Below are positions 41,117 through 48,386 of a stretch of DNA of 64,000 bases, piece by piece. Origin of the DNA: Propionibacteriales bacterium (lineage in GTDB: Bacteria > Actinomycetota > Actinomycetes > Propionibacteriales > Nocardioidaceae); assembly GCA_026392415.1 (NCBI GenBank), contig JAPLCC010000017.1:1-64000 (forward strand). Direction: 5' to 3'. Numbering within the stretch: the stretch's first letter is position 1; the number at the start of each line of letters is the position of its first letter. A program made the translations under genes and the position numbers. Below the pieces are notes generated by a model. It was not told where the DNA came from, ran no database searches, and worked only from the letters and a program-made list of their open reading frames with translations.

Positions 41117-42280
41117 TCAAGGCACCCGGATCAGCACGTCGGGGCCGAGGTCGGCGATCGACCGGTAGCCGTTGAGGCCCATGGTCAGGTCGGCCTCGGC
41201 GAGCAGGCACTGGAGCACGTGCTCCGCACCGGCGGCGCCGCCGACGGTGATGCCCCAGCCGTAGGGGCGCCCGACGGCGACCGCGGTGGCACCGAGCGCG
41301 AGGGCCTTGACGACGTCGACGCCCGTGCGCACGCCGGAGTCGAAGATGACCGGCATCCCCTCGGCCGCGGTGACCACGGCCGGGAGGAAGTCGAGCGCGG
41401 GTGCGCTGGCGGCCTGCCGCCCGCCGTGGTTGGAGCAGTAGATGCCGTCGACGCCGGCGTCCCGCGCGCGGCGTACGTCGTCGGGGTGGCAGATGCCCTT
41501 GAGCAGCAGCGGCAGGTCCGTCAGTCCGCGCAACCAGGCAAGGTCGTCCCACGACAGTGCGGGATTGCCGAAGGTGAGCGCCCAAGTGATGGTGGCCGTC
41601 GCCGGGTCCTCCTCGGGCGTCTTCTCCAGGCGACTGCGGAAGACCGGGTCCGAGAAGTAGTTGGCCAGGCAGAGGCCCTGCAGTTGGGGCATCGCGGCGT
41701 GCTGCAGGTCGCGCGGGCGCCAGCCCAGGGTCCAGGTGTCGAGGGTGACCACGATGCCCGCGTAGCCGGCCGCCTCGGCCCGGCGTACGAAGCTCTCCGC
41801 GAGCTCGCGGTCGTTGGGTGTGTAGAGCTGGTAGAAACCGGGCGTCTCGCCGAGCTCGGCGGCGACGTCCTCCATCGGGTCCTGGGTCAGCGTCGAGGCG
41901 ACCATCGGTACGCCGGTCGCCGCCGCGGCCTTCGCGACCTCGATGTCGCCGTGCTGGCTCTCGTGCATGATCCCGACGACACCGATCGGCGCCATCAGCA
42001 GGGGAGTGGGGTAGCGCCGGCCGAACAGCTCGACCGACAGGTCCCGCTCGGCTGCCCCTGACAACATCCGAGGGACGACGCCCCACCGTTCGAACGCCGT
42101 GACGTTGCCTCGCTGCGTGCCCTCATCACCCGCGCCGCCGGCGACGTAGTCGTAGAGCACCGGGTCGAGCAGCTCCTTCGCCTGCGCCTCGAGCTCGGCG
42201 AAGGTCACCGGGTACGGCGGCTTCTGGCCACTCAGACCGGCGAGGTAGATGCCCATGTTGAAGTCGGCGAAGTTCGGCAT
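41117..42280 (-). CDS. FMN-dependent alpha-hydroxy-acid oxidoreductase (lactate 2-monooxygenase-like)
   Basis: 387 residues, TIM-barrel family. Seen are YDYVAGGAGDEGTQRGNVTA, LMAPIGVVGIMH, VTLDTWTLGWRPRDL, the lysine-bearing PLLLKGICHPDD, and SNHGGRQ with the catalytic His. The long loop and the WTLGWRPRDLQ segment favour lactate 2-monooxygenase or a close relative. The ATG at 42278-42280 is chosen because the frame upstream runs into tRNA genes. A 37-bp piece of this gene is repeated at 43274-43310. Confidence 0.85.
   Translation of the reverse strand: MPNFADFNMGIYLAGLSGQKPPYPVTFAELEAQAKELLDPVLYDYVAGGAGDEGTQRGNVTAFERWGVVPRMLSGAAERDLSVELFGRRYPTPLLMAPIGVVGIMHESQHGDIEVAKAAAATGVPMVASTLTQDPMEDVAAELGETPGFYQLYTPNDRELAESFVRRAEAAGYAGIVVTLDTWTLGWRPRDLQHAAMPQLQGLCLANYFSDPVFRSRLEKTPEEDPATATITWALTFGNPALSWDDLAWLRGLTDLPLLLKGICHPDDVRRARDAGVDGIYCSNHGGRQAASAPALDFLPAVVTAAEGMPVIFDSGVRTGVDVVKALALGATAVAVGRPYGWGITVGGAAGAEHVLQCLLAEADLTMGLNGYRSIADLGPDVLIRVP
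42093..42129. repeat. 37-bp direct repeat, left copy (inside FMN oxidoreductase gene)
   Basis: Starts AACGCCGTGACGTTGCCTCG; 34 of 37 positions match the right copy at 43274-43310. Here it encodes DEGTQRGNVTA in the enzyme. Confidence 0.7.
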
Positions 42281-42329
42281 GGCGCGAGCATGCCAGAGGC
42301 GCCCGTGGTGGAAGCGCGAGCAGCGCCAG

Positions 42330-42401
42330 TGCCCCCTCCAGGAATCGAACCTGGATCCTCGCCTTCGTAGGGCGATGTCGTGTCCGTTGGACCAAGGAGG
42401 C
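42330..42401 (-). tRNA. tRNA-Arg (ACG)
   Basis: 72 nt. Acceptor GCCTCCT/AGGGGGC, discriminator A; anticodon stem TCGCC/GGCGA with loop CTACGAA giving ACG; T arm CCAGG-TTCGATT-CCTGG. Last member of the array in the direction of transcription. No encoded CCA. Confidence 0.93.
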
Positions 42402-42435
42402 TGGGTGCCCCTGTGACGCCGGGGCTCGCGTTTCG

Positions 42436-42508
42436 TACACCGTCTCGGACTCGAACCGAGGACCTTCGACTTAAGAGGACGCTGCTCTACCAACTGAGCT
42501 AACGGTGC
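42436..42508 (-). tRNA. tRNA-Lys-like (CTT) with imperfect anticodon stem
   Basis: 73 nt. Good acceptor CACCGT/ACGGTG (1-72 is G-U), D arm GCTC/GAGC and T arm CTCGG-TTCGAGT-CCGAG. The loop CTCTTAA gives CTT. The anticodon stem GCGTC/GTCGA has a T-T and a G-A mismatch, leaving three pairs. It may be a divergent second isoacceptor or a decaying gene. Confidence 0.7.
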
Positions 42509-42509
42509 G

Positions 42510-42577
42510 TAGCGGGGCCACGAGTCGAACGTGGGCCGACGGGCTTATGAGACCCATGGCGTCTCCCGACACCCGCT
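42510..42577 (-). tRNA. tRNA-Met-like (CAT), abnormal D arm
   Basis: About 68 nt. T arm CCACG-TTCGACT-CGTGG and anticodon arm TGGGT-CTCATAA-GCCCG are sound, and AGCGGG pairs with CCCGCT. The D region is only about 14 nt and folds instead as GGTGTC-GGGA-GACGCC. One nt separates it from the Lys-like gene. Function doubtful. Confidence 0.55.
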
Positions 42578-42600
42578 TGGTTCCGTCGTACGACGGGGAG

Positions 42601-42673
42601 CTGCTCGACCAGGGCTCGAACCTGGGGCCTCCCGGGTAACAACCGGGCGCTCTGCCAACTGAGCTATCGAGCA
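42601..42673 (-). tRNA. tRNA-Asn (GTT)
   Basis: 73 nt. Acceptor TGCTCGA/TCGAGCA with discriminator G, as expected for Asn; D arm GCTC/GAGC; anticodon stem CCCGG/CCGGG with loop TTGTTAC giving GTT; T arm CCAGG-TTCGAGC-CCTGG. Well formed. Confidence 0.93.
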
Positions 42674-42684
42674 TCGTGCTGCAG

Positions 42685-42766
42685 TGCCCGCCCCGGGATT
42701 CGAACCCGGACGCCCTGGGGACACGGCGTCCTGAACGCCGCGCGTCTACCGTTCCGCCAGGCGGGC
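42685..42766 (-). tRNA. tRNA-Leu (CAG)
   Basis: 82 nt, class II. Acceptor GCCCGCC/GGCGGGC, discriminator A; anticodon stem CGGCG/CGCCG with loop TTCAGGA giving CAG; long variable arm; T arm CCGGG-TTCGAAT-CCCGG. Well formed. Confidence 0.93.
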
Positions 42767-42770
42767 CTGG

Positions 42771-42854
42771 TGCTCACCGGGGGAGTCGAACCCCCACGTC
42801 CCGAAGGACACGCGGCCCTCAACCGCGACCGTCTACCAATTCCGGCAGGTGAGC
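42771..42854 (-). tRNA. tRNA-Leu (GAG)
   Basis: 84 nt, class II. Acceptor GCTCACC/GGTGAGC, discriminator A; anticodon stem CGCGG/CCGCG with loop TTGAGGG giving GAG; variable arm GTCC-TTC-GGGAC; T arm GGGGG-TTCGACT-CCCCC. First tRNA after the leader module; only 4 bp from tRNA-Leu (CAG). Confidence 0.93.
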
Positions 42855-42933
42855 AGGGCAGGTCAGACGGCACCGACGCTGCCTTTGATGCTGTCCACTG
42901 TTGAGTTGTTCGTCGCGCTGCCCGCACAAGCAG

Positions 42934-43045
42934 AAGGGCCGCCCCGATGAGGCTTGTCCCAGGTCGGTGGTGACCTGTGGACGTTCGCGTCGCTGGAGCG
43001 GCCCGGTGTTTCCCGGTGCGTGATGGCACCTAGAGGGGCGGCTCC
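42934..43045 (-). promoter_or_regulatory. Structured leader with competing stems upstream of the tRNA array
   Basis: Second copy of the leader at 408-520. GGAGCCGCCC (43045-43036) pairs with GGGCCGCTCC (43004-42995) around hairpins GGTGC/GCACC and CCGG/CCGG. The latter arm can also pair with GGGGCGGCCC (42945-42936), followed by TTCTGCTTGT. Between them lies a hairpin CAGGTC-ACCACC-GACCTG. The A-to-G change in the distal arm relative to the Tyr copy keeps pairing (A-U to G-U). Attenuation is inferred. Confidence 0.5.
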
Positions 43046-43179
43046 AGCTGGCCCAGCATCTGATTGAGCTTCGCCATGTTCGACAGCTTGTTGCGTCCGA
43101 GGGGTCGGAGGAGGAGGGCAGCGTCGAGCGCACGGGACGCGTTGCGACCCGTGGCGACGGGGAGATGGTGAGTGCCCAC
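43030..43179 (-). CDS. Conserved 49-aa short ORF upstream of the tRNA array
   Basis: GTG-initiated, reading MGTHHLPVATGRNASRAL at the start and MAKLNQMLGQLEPPL at the end. GGAAGGGCAGGG precedes it. It shares the start context, N-terminal pattern and LEPP end with the 27-aa ORF at 505-588; this copy has 22 more residues in the middle. Its stop codon abuts another GTG and lies 3 bases beyond the leader's first stem arm. Probably a leader peptide or a short protein of unknown function. Confidence 0.55.
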   Translation of the reverse strand: MGTHHLPVATGRNASRALDAALLLRPLGRNKLSNMAKLNQMLGQLEPPL

Positions 43180-43236
43180 AGCCCTGCCCTTCCTGCTCGT
43201 GCTGGATCGACCGGCCGGGTGGCTCGGTCGTGACCA

Positions 43237-43267
43237 AGGTTAGGGGCGGACCTCCGGGCCGGCCTAA
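43237..43267 (-). promoter_or_regulatory. Promoter of the short-ORF/tRNA-array unit
   Basis: Minus-strand -10 TAACCT (43242-43237) and -35-like TTAGGC (43267-43262) at 19 bp, with the same TAAATCGTT and CGACCGAGCCACC flanks as the tRNA-Tyr promoter. Likely drives the short ORF and all six tRNAs. Confidence 0.55.
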
Positions 43268-43273
43268 CGATTT

Positions 43274-43310
43274 AACGCCGTGACGCTGCCTCGCTTCGTG
43301 CCCTCATGAC
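43274..43310. repeat. 37-bp direct repeat, right copy
   Basis: 34 of 37 bases match 42093-42129 in the FMN oxidoreductase gene. Translated in the same frame on the minus strand it gives HEGTKRGSVTA, a relic of that gene family. With the left copy it brackets the tRNA array and its leader. Confidence 0.7.
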
Positions 43311-43429
43311 GCTCATCACGAAGAATTCACAGACTCACCAGGCATGGGTCACGCTCATCCCCGACGCGATCGGGGACGCTGGTGCCCCAACGAGAACGAT
43401 GCTCCGACAACGGAAGGACGACCGACGAC

Positions 43430-45271
43430 ATGGCGACGCTCGAAGGTCGATCGAGCACGCTGCTCCCGGGGTCCGGCCGAGTGCCGGGTCTGGACGCGCT
43501 CCGGGCCCTCGCAGTGGTCGTCGTGGTCGGCTACCACCTCGGGGTTCCGGTCCTGGGCGGCGGATTCCTCGGCGTGACCCTCTTCTTCGTCCTCTCCGGC
43601 TACCTCATCACCCGCCTGCTCCTCGACGCGATCCAGCGCACCGGCTCCGTGGGCCTGTCGAACTTCTGGGGTCGCCGACTGCGGAGGCTCGTACCGGCCG
43701 CCTACACCGTGGTGCTGGTGTGCGTCAGCGTGGCCATGTTCGCGGCGCCGGAGCGGCTCGACCGGATCCGGGGCGACGCGCTGGCGGCGCTGGGCTACTC
43801 CAGCAACTGGTGGACGATCTTCCACCGCGTGTCCTACTTCGACACCTTCGACGTGCCCTCACCGCTGGCCCACCTGTGGACCCTCGCGATCGAGGAGCAG
43901 TTCTACCTGATCTGGCCGGTCGTCCTCACCGGGCTCCTGGTCCTCGTCCGCAGACGCGAGGCGATCCTCGCCGTGCTCGGCGTCGCCGTGCTCGCCTCGG
44001 CGACACAGATGGCGGTGACGTACGACGCTGCGGACCCCAACCGCAGCTATCTGGGCACCGACACCCGGATGGGCGAGCTGCTCGTCGGCTCGATGCTCGC
44101 CATCGCGCTCCACCTCGTCGTCGTCAAACCAGCGCTGACGGGGATCGATGCGTGGGCGGTCCGGGTCCTGCAACCCCGACCTGCGCTCACCCTCCTGGCG
44201 GGATCTGCGGGGGTCTGGGCGATCCTGGTGGTGACCGCGTCGGGACAGTCGACGTTCACCTACCGCGGCGGGATCCTGCTCGCGGCGATCGCCTCGGCCG
44301 GGATGATCCTGGCGCTCCAGGCACCGTCCATCGCCACGATGTCGGCCCGCCTGGACGACGGGGCGCTCGGCGCGCTCGGCCGTCGCTCGTACTCGATCTA
44401 CCTCTGGCACTTCCCGATCCTGGTCGCCTTCTCGACGGCCGAGGACTTCGGGCGCTTCGACGTCGGTCGCTCAGCCCTGGTCGTCGCATTGACCCTGCTG
44501 TGCGCCGAGGCGTCGTACCGAGCGATCGAGGGGCCGGTGCGCCGCCTCGGCTTCACCGAGTCGGCCCGGGTCGTCGTGCGCACCGTACGGCGCCTGCCGC
44601 GGGCACGTCGGGCGCTGGCGGCGACGGGCGTGTCCTGCGCGCTCGCGCTACCGGCTCTCGCGCTGACCGGGTTCAACGCCGCGGCCCCACCGGACCATGG
44701 GCCCACGACGTTCCTGACCGGAGCCGCGCCGGCGGCCGCCGGGCCCGGTCCGGCACCGGCGCGCGCCGTTCCGAAACCTCCGCAGGCCGAACTTCCCGTC
44801 GGCCCCCTTGTCGGACGCGACACGGTGGCCATCGGCGACTCGCTGATGATCAACATCGCGCCGTTGCTCAACGAGCGATTCCCCGGCATCACGATCAACG
44901 CCAAGGTCGGTCGACAACCGCGCAACGGCCTCGCCGTGGCCCGGTCCTACAGCCAGTTCAATGCGCCCGGTCGCACGTACGTGCTGGGCATCGGCACCAA
45001 CGGTCCGATCGACGACAAGGCCCTCGACCGTTTCGTCGTCGAGCACAGCAGCGCGCGGATCCTGCTGATCACCCCTCGGGTCAATCGACCCTGGGAGGGC
45101 GTGAGCGTCGCCGCGATCCGCCGCGCAGCGGCCCACGACAACGTGCGGGTGGTCGACTTCCACAAGGCCTCGCGCGGGCACGGGAACTACTTCGGTGGCG
45201 ACGGGGTCCACCTGACGCCAGCAGGGCAGCGGGCCACGGTGCGGCTGATCCGGGAAGCGGCATCCGACTGA
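43430..45271 (+). CDS. Acyltransferase family 3 (OafA/YrhL-like) with C-terminal SGNH domain
   Basis: 613 residues. The N-terminal acyltransferase-3 domain has about ten membrane helices, with GYHLGVPVLGGGFLGVTLFF and the later YLWHFP motif. A Pro/Ala linker near 435-465 leads to an extracytoplasmic SGNH-like esterase domain (VAIGDSLMI with Ser, and DGVHLTPAG with Asp/His). Such proteins O-acylate cell-surface glycans. The ATG at 43430 follows GGAAGGA at about 12 nt; an upstream in-frame start at 43382 is less likely. Single gene. Confidence 0.88.
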   Translation: MATLEGRSSTLLPGSGRVPGLDALRALAVVVVVGYHLGVPVLGGGFLGVTLFFVLSGYLITRLLLDAIQRTGSVGLSNFWGRRLRRLVPAAYTVVLVCVSVAMFAAPERLDRIRGDALAALGYSSNWWTIFHRVSYFDTFDVPSPLAHLWTLAIEEQFYLIWPVVLTGLLVLVRRREAILAVLGVAVLASATQMAVTYDAADPNRSYLGTDTRMGELLVGSMLAIALHLVVVKPALTGIDAWAVRVLQPRPALTLLAGSAGVWAILVVTASGQSTFTYRGGILLAAIASAGMILALQAPSIATMSARLDDGALGALGRRSYSIYLWHFPILVAFSTAEDFGRFDVGRSALVVALTLLCAEASYRAIEGPVRRLGFTESARVVVRTVRRLPRARRALAATGVSCALALPALALTGFNAAAPPDHGPTTFLTGAAPAAAGPGPAPARAVPKPPQAELPVGPLVGRDTVAIGDSLMINIAPLLNERFPGITINAKVGRQPRNGLAVARSYSQFNAPGRTYVLGIGTNGPIDDKALDRFVVEHSSARILLITPRVNRPWEGVSVAAIRRAAAHDNVRVVDFHKASRGHGNYFGGDGVHLTPAGQRATVRLIREAASD

Positions 45272-45274
45272 GGC

Positions 45275-46423
45275 TCAGAAGGCGCTGATCCCCGTCAGCG
45301 CCCGGCCGATCAGCAGCTTCTGGATCTGGCTGGTGCCCTCGTAGAGCGTCGTGACCCGCGCGTCGCGGAGCGCCTTGCCGACGGGGAACTCGTCGACGTA
45401 GCCATAGCCGCCGAAGACCTGGACCGCCTGGTTGGCGGCCCGCACTGACGCCTCGGAAGCGAAGAGCTTGGCCATCGAGGCGGCCGTCCCGAACGGCTCG
45501 CCGCGCTCGGCCAGGTCGGCGGCGCGCCACACCATCAGACGGGCGGCCTCGGTGTCGACCGCCATGTCGGAGAGCATCTCCTGCACCAGCTGGTACGACG
45601 CGATGGGCTTGCCGAACTGGGTGCGCTCGCCGGCGTACGCGACGCTCGCCTCGAGGCAGCCGCGCGCGAGGCCGACGCACCCGGCGGCGACCGACACCCG
45701 GCCCTTGTCGAGCGCGGTCATCGCGATCCGGAAGCCGGAGCCCTCGTCGCCGAGCCGGTTGGCGTCCGGCACCCGGACCTCGGAGAGGATCAGCTCGGCG
45801 GTGGCCTGGCCGCGCAGGCCGAGCTTGCCCTTGATCTCGCGCCGCTCGAAGCCGGGGGAGTCGGTGGGGACGAGGAACGCCGTGATCCCCTTCGGGCCCG
45901 GCCCACCGGTGCGGGCGAAGACCAGCGCGACGGTGGCCCACGTGCCGTTGGTGATGAACAGCTTGTTCCCGCTGATCAGCCAGTCGTCGCCGTCGCGGAC
46001 CGCGCGGGACACGAGCGAGCCGGCGTCGGAGCCGGTGCCGGGTTCGGTGAGGCCGAAGCAGGCGAGCGACGATCCGTCGCACAGCGAGGGCAACCATTGC
46101 CGCTTCTGCTCCTCGGTGCCCCACGTCTGGATCGACTTGCTGACCAGGCCGAGCGAGACGCTGACGATCCCGCGGATCGAGGTGTCACCGCGGCCGAGCT
46201 CCTCCATCATCAGGACGTAGGACAGGAAGTCGCCGCCGGAGCCGCCGTACTCCTCGTCGATGCCCATCCCGAGGAAGCCGACCTGGGCCAGTTTGCCGAC
46301 GATCGCCCGGTCGACCTGCTCCGCGCGGTCCCATGCGGCGGAGTTCGGCACCACCTCGCGGTCCACCCAGTCGCGGGCGAGGTCGCGCAGCGATTGCTGG
46401 TCATCGGTCAGCGTGAGGTCCAT
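45275..46423 (-). CDS. Acyl-CoA dehydrogenase
   Basis: 382 residues, typical length. FAD/substrate motifs CFGLTEPGTGSDAGSL and FGGYGYVDEFPVGKALRDAR are present, and TTLYEGTSQIQKLLIGRAL carries the expected catalytic glutamate. Introduces a trans-2 double bond into acyl-CoA, passing electrons to ETF. The ATG at 46421-46423 begins MDLTLTDDQQSLRDLARDW. Substrate chain length not predictable. Convergent with the acyltransferase gene with a 3-bp gap. Confidence 0.92.
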   Translation of the reverse strand: MDLTLTDDQQSLRDLARDWVDREVVPNSAAWDRAEQVDRAIVGKLAQVGFLGMGIDEEYGGSGGDFLSYVLMMEELGRGDTSIRGIVSVSLGLVSKSIQTWGTEEQKRQWLPSLCDGSSLACFGLTEPGTGSDAGSLVSRAVRDGDDWLISGNKLFITNGTWATVALVFARTGGPGPKGITAFLVPTDSPGFERREIKGKLGLRGQATAELILSEVRVPDANRLGDEGSGFRIAMTALDKGRVSVAAGCVGLARGCLEASVAYAGERTQFGKPIASYQLVQEMLSDMAVDTEAARLMVWRAADLAERGEPFGTAASMAKLFASEASVRAANQAVQVFGGYGYVDEFPVGKALRDARVTTLYEGTSQIQKLLIGRALTGISAF

Positions 46424-46466
46424 GCCGCCATCGTGCCCGATGGGGGCGTGTGCAGAGATTGGTCAA

Positions 46467-46517
46467 GTCGTACGTACGTGATTGTGTCACATGTACGTGC
46501 GTCGTACGATGGGCCGT
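46467..46517 (+). promoter_or_regulatory. vapBC-like promoter and operator
   Basis: -35 TTGTGT (46482-46487), 17-bp spacer, -10 TACGAT (46505-46510), 7 bp before the ATG: a leaderless promoter. Inverted repeats (GTACGTGA with TCACATGTAC, and the flanking TCGTACG/CGTACGA) overlap it, as expected for autoregulation by the antitoxin. Confidence 0.6.
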
Positions 46518-46766
46518 ATGGGAAACGCAGTCACGCCGTCGCAACTGCGCCAGGACATCTATCGGCTCATCGACAAGGTCCTGGAGACGGGCGAGCCCTT
46601 GGAAATCGAGCGGAAGGGCCGGCGGCTACGCCTGGTAGCCGAAGCGCCCATCGACAGGCTGTCCCGCATCCGCGTCGACCCAGATGTGATCAGCGGCGAC
46701 CCTGAAGACCTTGTGTCGATTGACTGGTCCGTCGAATGGGACGGCGAGAAGGCGATCAACCCGTGA
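46518..46766 (+). CDS. Antitoxin of type II toxin-antitoxin pair (Phd/YefM or VapB-like)
   Basis: 82 residues. The N-terminal part (VTPSQLRQDIYRLIDKVLET then EPLEIERKGRRLRLV) resembles Phd/YefM DNA-binding antitoxins; the acidic tryptophan-bearing C-terminus (DLVSIDWSVEWDGE) would wrap the toxin. ATG at 46518 fixed by the leaderless promoter. GTGA overlap with the PIN toxin gene. Binds inverted repeats in its own promoter (inference). Confidence 0.8.
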   Translation: MGNAVTPSQLRQDIYRLIDKVLETGEPLEIERKGRRLRLVAEAPIDRLSRIRVDPDVISGDPEDLVSIDWSVEWDGEKAINP

Positions 46767-47149
46767 CGGACCTGCACCTGGACACTCATGTGCTGGTCTG
46801 GCTCTACGCAGGGGAACACTCACGCTTTCCGGAGCGGCTCCGGGAGCGCCTGGCAGTTGATCAGCTGCGGTTCTCGCCGATGGCCCGGCTCGAGTTGACC
46901 TACCTTCACGAGATTGGCCGAATCGGTGCTCCTGCAGACCGAATCATCGATGAACTGCAACGATCGATCGGCCTGGTCGAGGACCGAACGGCGTTCGACG
47001 CTGTCATCCGTGCGGCCGAGACCCAGACGTGGACACGGGATCCGTTTGACCGCATCATCGCGGCGCAGTCTCTGGTGGCGTTCGCCTCGCTGGCGACGAA
47101 GGACGAGAGGGTTCAGCAAGGCCTCGGGCAGTACGCCGTGTGGGACTGA
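46763..47149 (+). CDS. vapC: PIN-domain toxin (VapC-like)
   Basis: 128 residues. PIN acidic residues are in place: Asp7 (LHLDTHVLVW), Glu44 (ARLELTYL), Asp93/Asp96 (TRDPFDRIIAAQ) and Asp114 (ATKDERV). VapC toxins are Mg-dependent RNases that cut tRNA or rRNA. The GTG at 46763 overlaps the antitoxin stop. Intact by eye. Confidence 0.88.
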   Translation: MTDLHLDTHVLVWLYAGEHSRFPERLRERLAVDQLRFSPMARLELTYLHEIGRIGAPADRIIDELQRSIGLVEDRTAFDAVIRAAETQTWTRDPFDRIIAAQSLVAFASLATKDERVQQGLGQYAVWD

Positions 47150-47225
47150 AGGCGGGTCACTTCGGGGCGCGCTTTCCATCTGGTCGTCGCGATACGCGAC
47201 GACCAGGATCAGTAGGCTCGCCCGC

Positions 47226-47567
47226 ATGACTGCTGACTGGCGGAGCGAGACGGTCGACAAGGTGCGTTCACTCATCGTGAAGGCGGAGCCCGGCGTGACC
47301 GAAGAGGCGAAGTGGAAGAAGGCCTCCAATCCGGACGGCGTGCCGACCTTCACCGCCGACGGCCTGGTCTGCACCGTCGAGACCTACAAGGACAAGGTGA
47401 AGGTCACCTTCGCCAAGGGCGCCTCGCTCGACGACCCGCAGGGCCTGTTCAACGCGAGCCTGGACGCCGGCACCCGCCGGGCGATCGACATCTTCGAGGC
47501 CGACACGTTCGACCAGGGCGCGTTCGTGGAGCTGATCCGCGCGGCCGTCGTACTCAACCGCAGCTGA
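47226..47567 (+). CDS. DUF1801 family protein
   Basis: 113 residues (MTADWRSETVDKVRSLIVKA, EEAKWKKASNPDGVPTFTAD, VKVTFAKGASLDDP). The pattern of EEAKWK followed by a GxxxFxxDG-like turn fits DUF1801, small cytoplasmic proteins of unknown role with a YdhG-like fold. The ATG at 47226 is the only sensible start. Not overlapping its neighbours. Confidence 0.75.
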   Translation: MTADWRSETVDKVRSLIVKAEPGVTEEAKWKKASNPDGVPTFTADGLVCTVETYKDKVKVTFAKGASLDDPQGLFNASLDAGTRRAIDIFEADTFDQGAFVELIRAAVVLNRS

Positions 47568-47573
47568 GCGCGA

Positions 47574-48239
47574 TCAGGCTTCGGTACGACGTACGAAGCC
47601 TGTCTCGTAGGCAACGACAACGGCCTGCACCCGGTCGCGCACCCCGAGCTTGCTGAGGATCCGCGCCACGTGGGTCTTCACGGTGGTCTCCGCGACCACC
47701 ATCTCGGCAGCCAGCTCCGCGTTCGACAGGCCGCGCGCGATCAGCCGGAGCACGTCGAGCTCCCGCTCGGTGAGCGACGCGAGCGCGGGCGGGATGCCGG
47801 GGACGACGAGCGGCTCGGCGAACCGCTCCACCAGTCGTTGGGTGATGGACGGCTCGATCAGGGAGTCGCCGGTCGCTGCGGCGCGCACCGCAGCGATGAG
47901 GCGCGACGACGGCGCGTCCTTGAGCAGGAAGCCGGCCGCACCGGCCCGCAGCGCCCGGAAGACGTACTCGTTCTGGTCGAAGGTCGTGAGCACCACGATC
48001 GTCGGCGGATGAGGCTGCTGCAGGATCTGCTCGGCTGCGGCCAGCCCGTCGAGCTCGGGCATCCGGATGTCCATGAGCACGACGTCAGGCCTCGCCAGAG
48101 CCGCCTGGCGGATCGCCTCGTTGCCGTTCGCGGCCTCGGCGACGACCTCGATGTCGCCCTCGGCCTCGAGGATCACCCGGAAGCCGGTGCGCACCAGCTC
48201 CTGGTCGTCGGCGATGAGGACTCTGATCACCTCACTCAT
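47574..48239 (-). CDS. Two-component response regulator, NarL/LuxR family
   Basis: 221 residues. Receiver domain with Asp11-Asp12, phosphoacceptor Asp57 (VVLMDIRMPELDG) and the LLKDAP lysine. C-terminal LuxR-type HTH (LTERELDVLRLIARGLSNAEL). It is divergent from a three-gene sensor operon, its likely partner. GGAGGA is 8 nt upstream. A 22-codon frame (48232-48300) overlaps its start and may couple translation. A 24-bp palindrome lies between the two divergent units and may be its binding site. Confidence 0.92.
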   Translation of the reverse strand: MSEVIRVLIADDQELVRTGFRVILEAEGDIEVVAEAANGNEAIRQAALARPDVVLMDIRMPELDGLAAAEQILQQPHPPTIVVLTTFDQNEYVFRALRAGAAGFLLKDAPSSRLIAAVRAAATGDSLIEPSITQRLVERFAEPLVVPGIPPALASLTERELDVLRLIARGLSNAELAAEMVVAETTVKTHVARILSKLGVRDRVQAVVVAYETGFVRRTEA

Positions 48240-48300
48240 GGTGCCGTCCTCCGTCCTCGGACGGATCCTCCTCGAGGATGACGCGCCCAGTCAGGATCAT
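48232..48300 (-). CDS. Possible 22-aa upstream ORF overlapping the response regulator start
   Basis: ATG-started frame MILTGRVILEEDPSEDGG ending just inside the response regulator gene (its TGA overlaps codons 2-3). Possibly a leader for translational coupling, or chance. No separate ribosome binding site seen. Confidence 0.25.
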   Translation of the reverse strand: MILTGRVILEEDPSEDGGRHHE

Positions 48301-48328
48301 CCTCGCTGCGGACGCCGACGACCAGCCT

Positions 48329-48352
48329 CCGTTGAGAGCGTGCTCTCAACGG
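48329..48352. promoter_or_regulatory. 24-bp perfect inverted repeat between regulator and sensor operon
   Basis: Arms CCGTTGAGAGC and GCTCTCAACGG around a central GT. Position in the divergent promoter region suggests an operator for the NarL-type regulator; it lies about 35 bp before the first sensor gene. No U-tract follows, so a terminator is less likely. Confidence 0.6.
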
Positions 48353-48386
48353 GGTCATTGGGACGCCGCATCGGAAGGAAGCAGCG

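Noticed and set aside
42664..43029. Second GTG-started frame (MPSRTGKHRAAPATRTSTG) after the 49-aa ORF, similar to the start of the one at 280-504
   Set aside because: Both continue through tRNA genes; the similarity follows from conserved RNA stems. Kept only as part of the leader finding.
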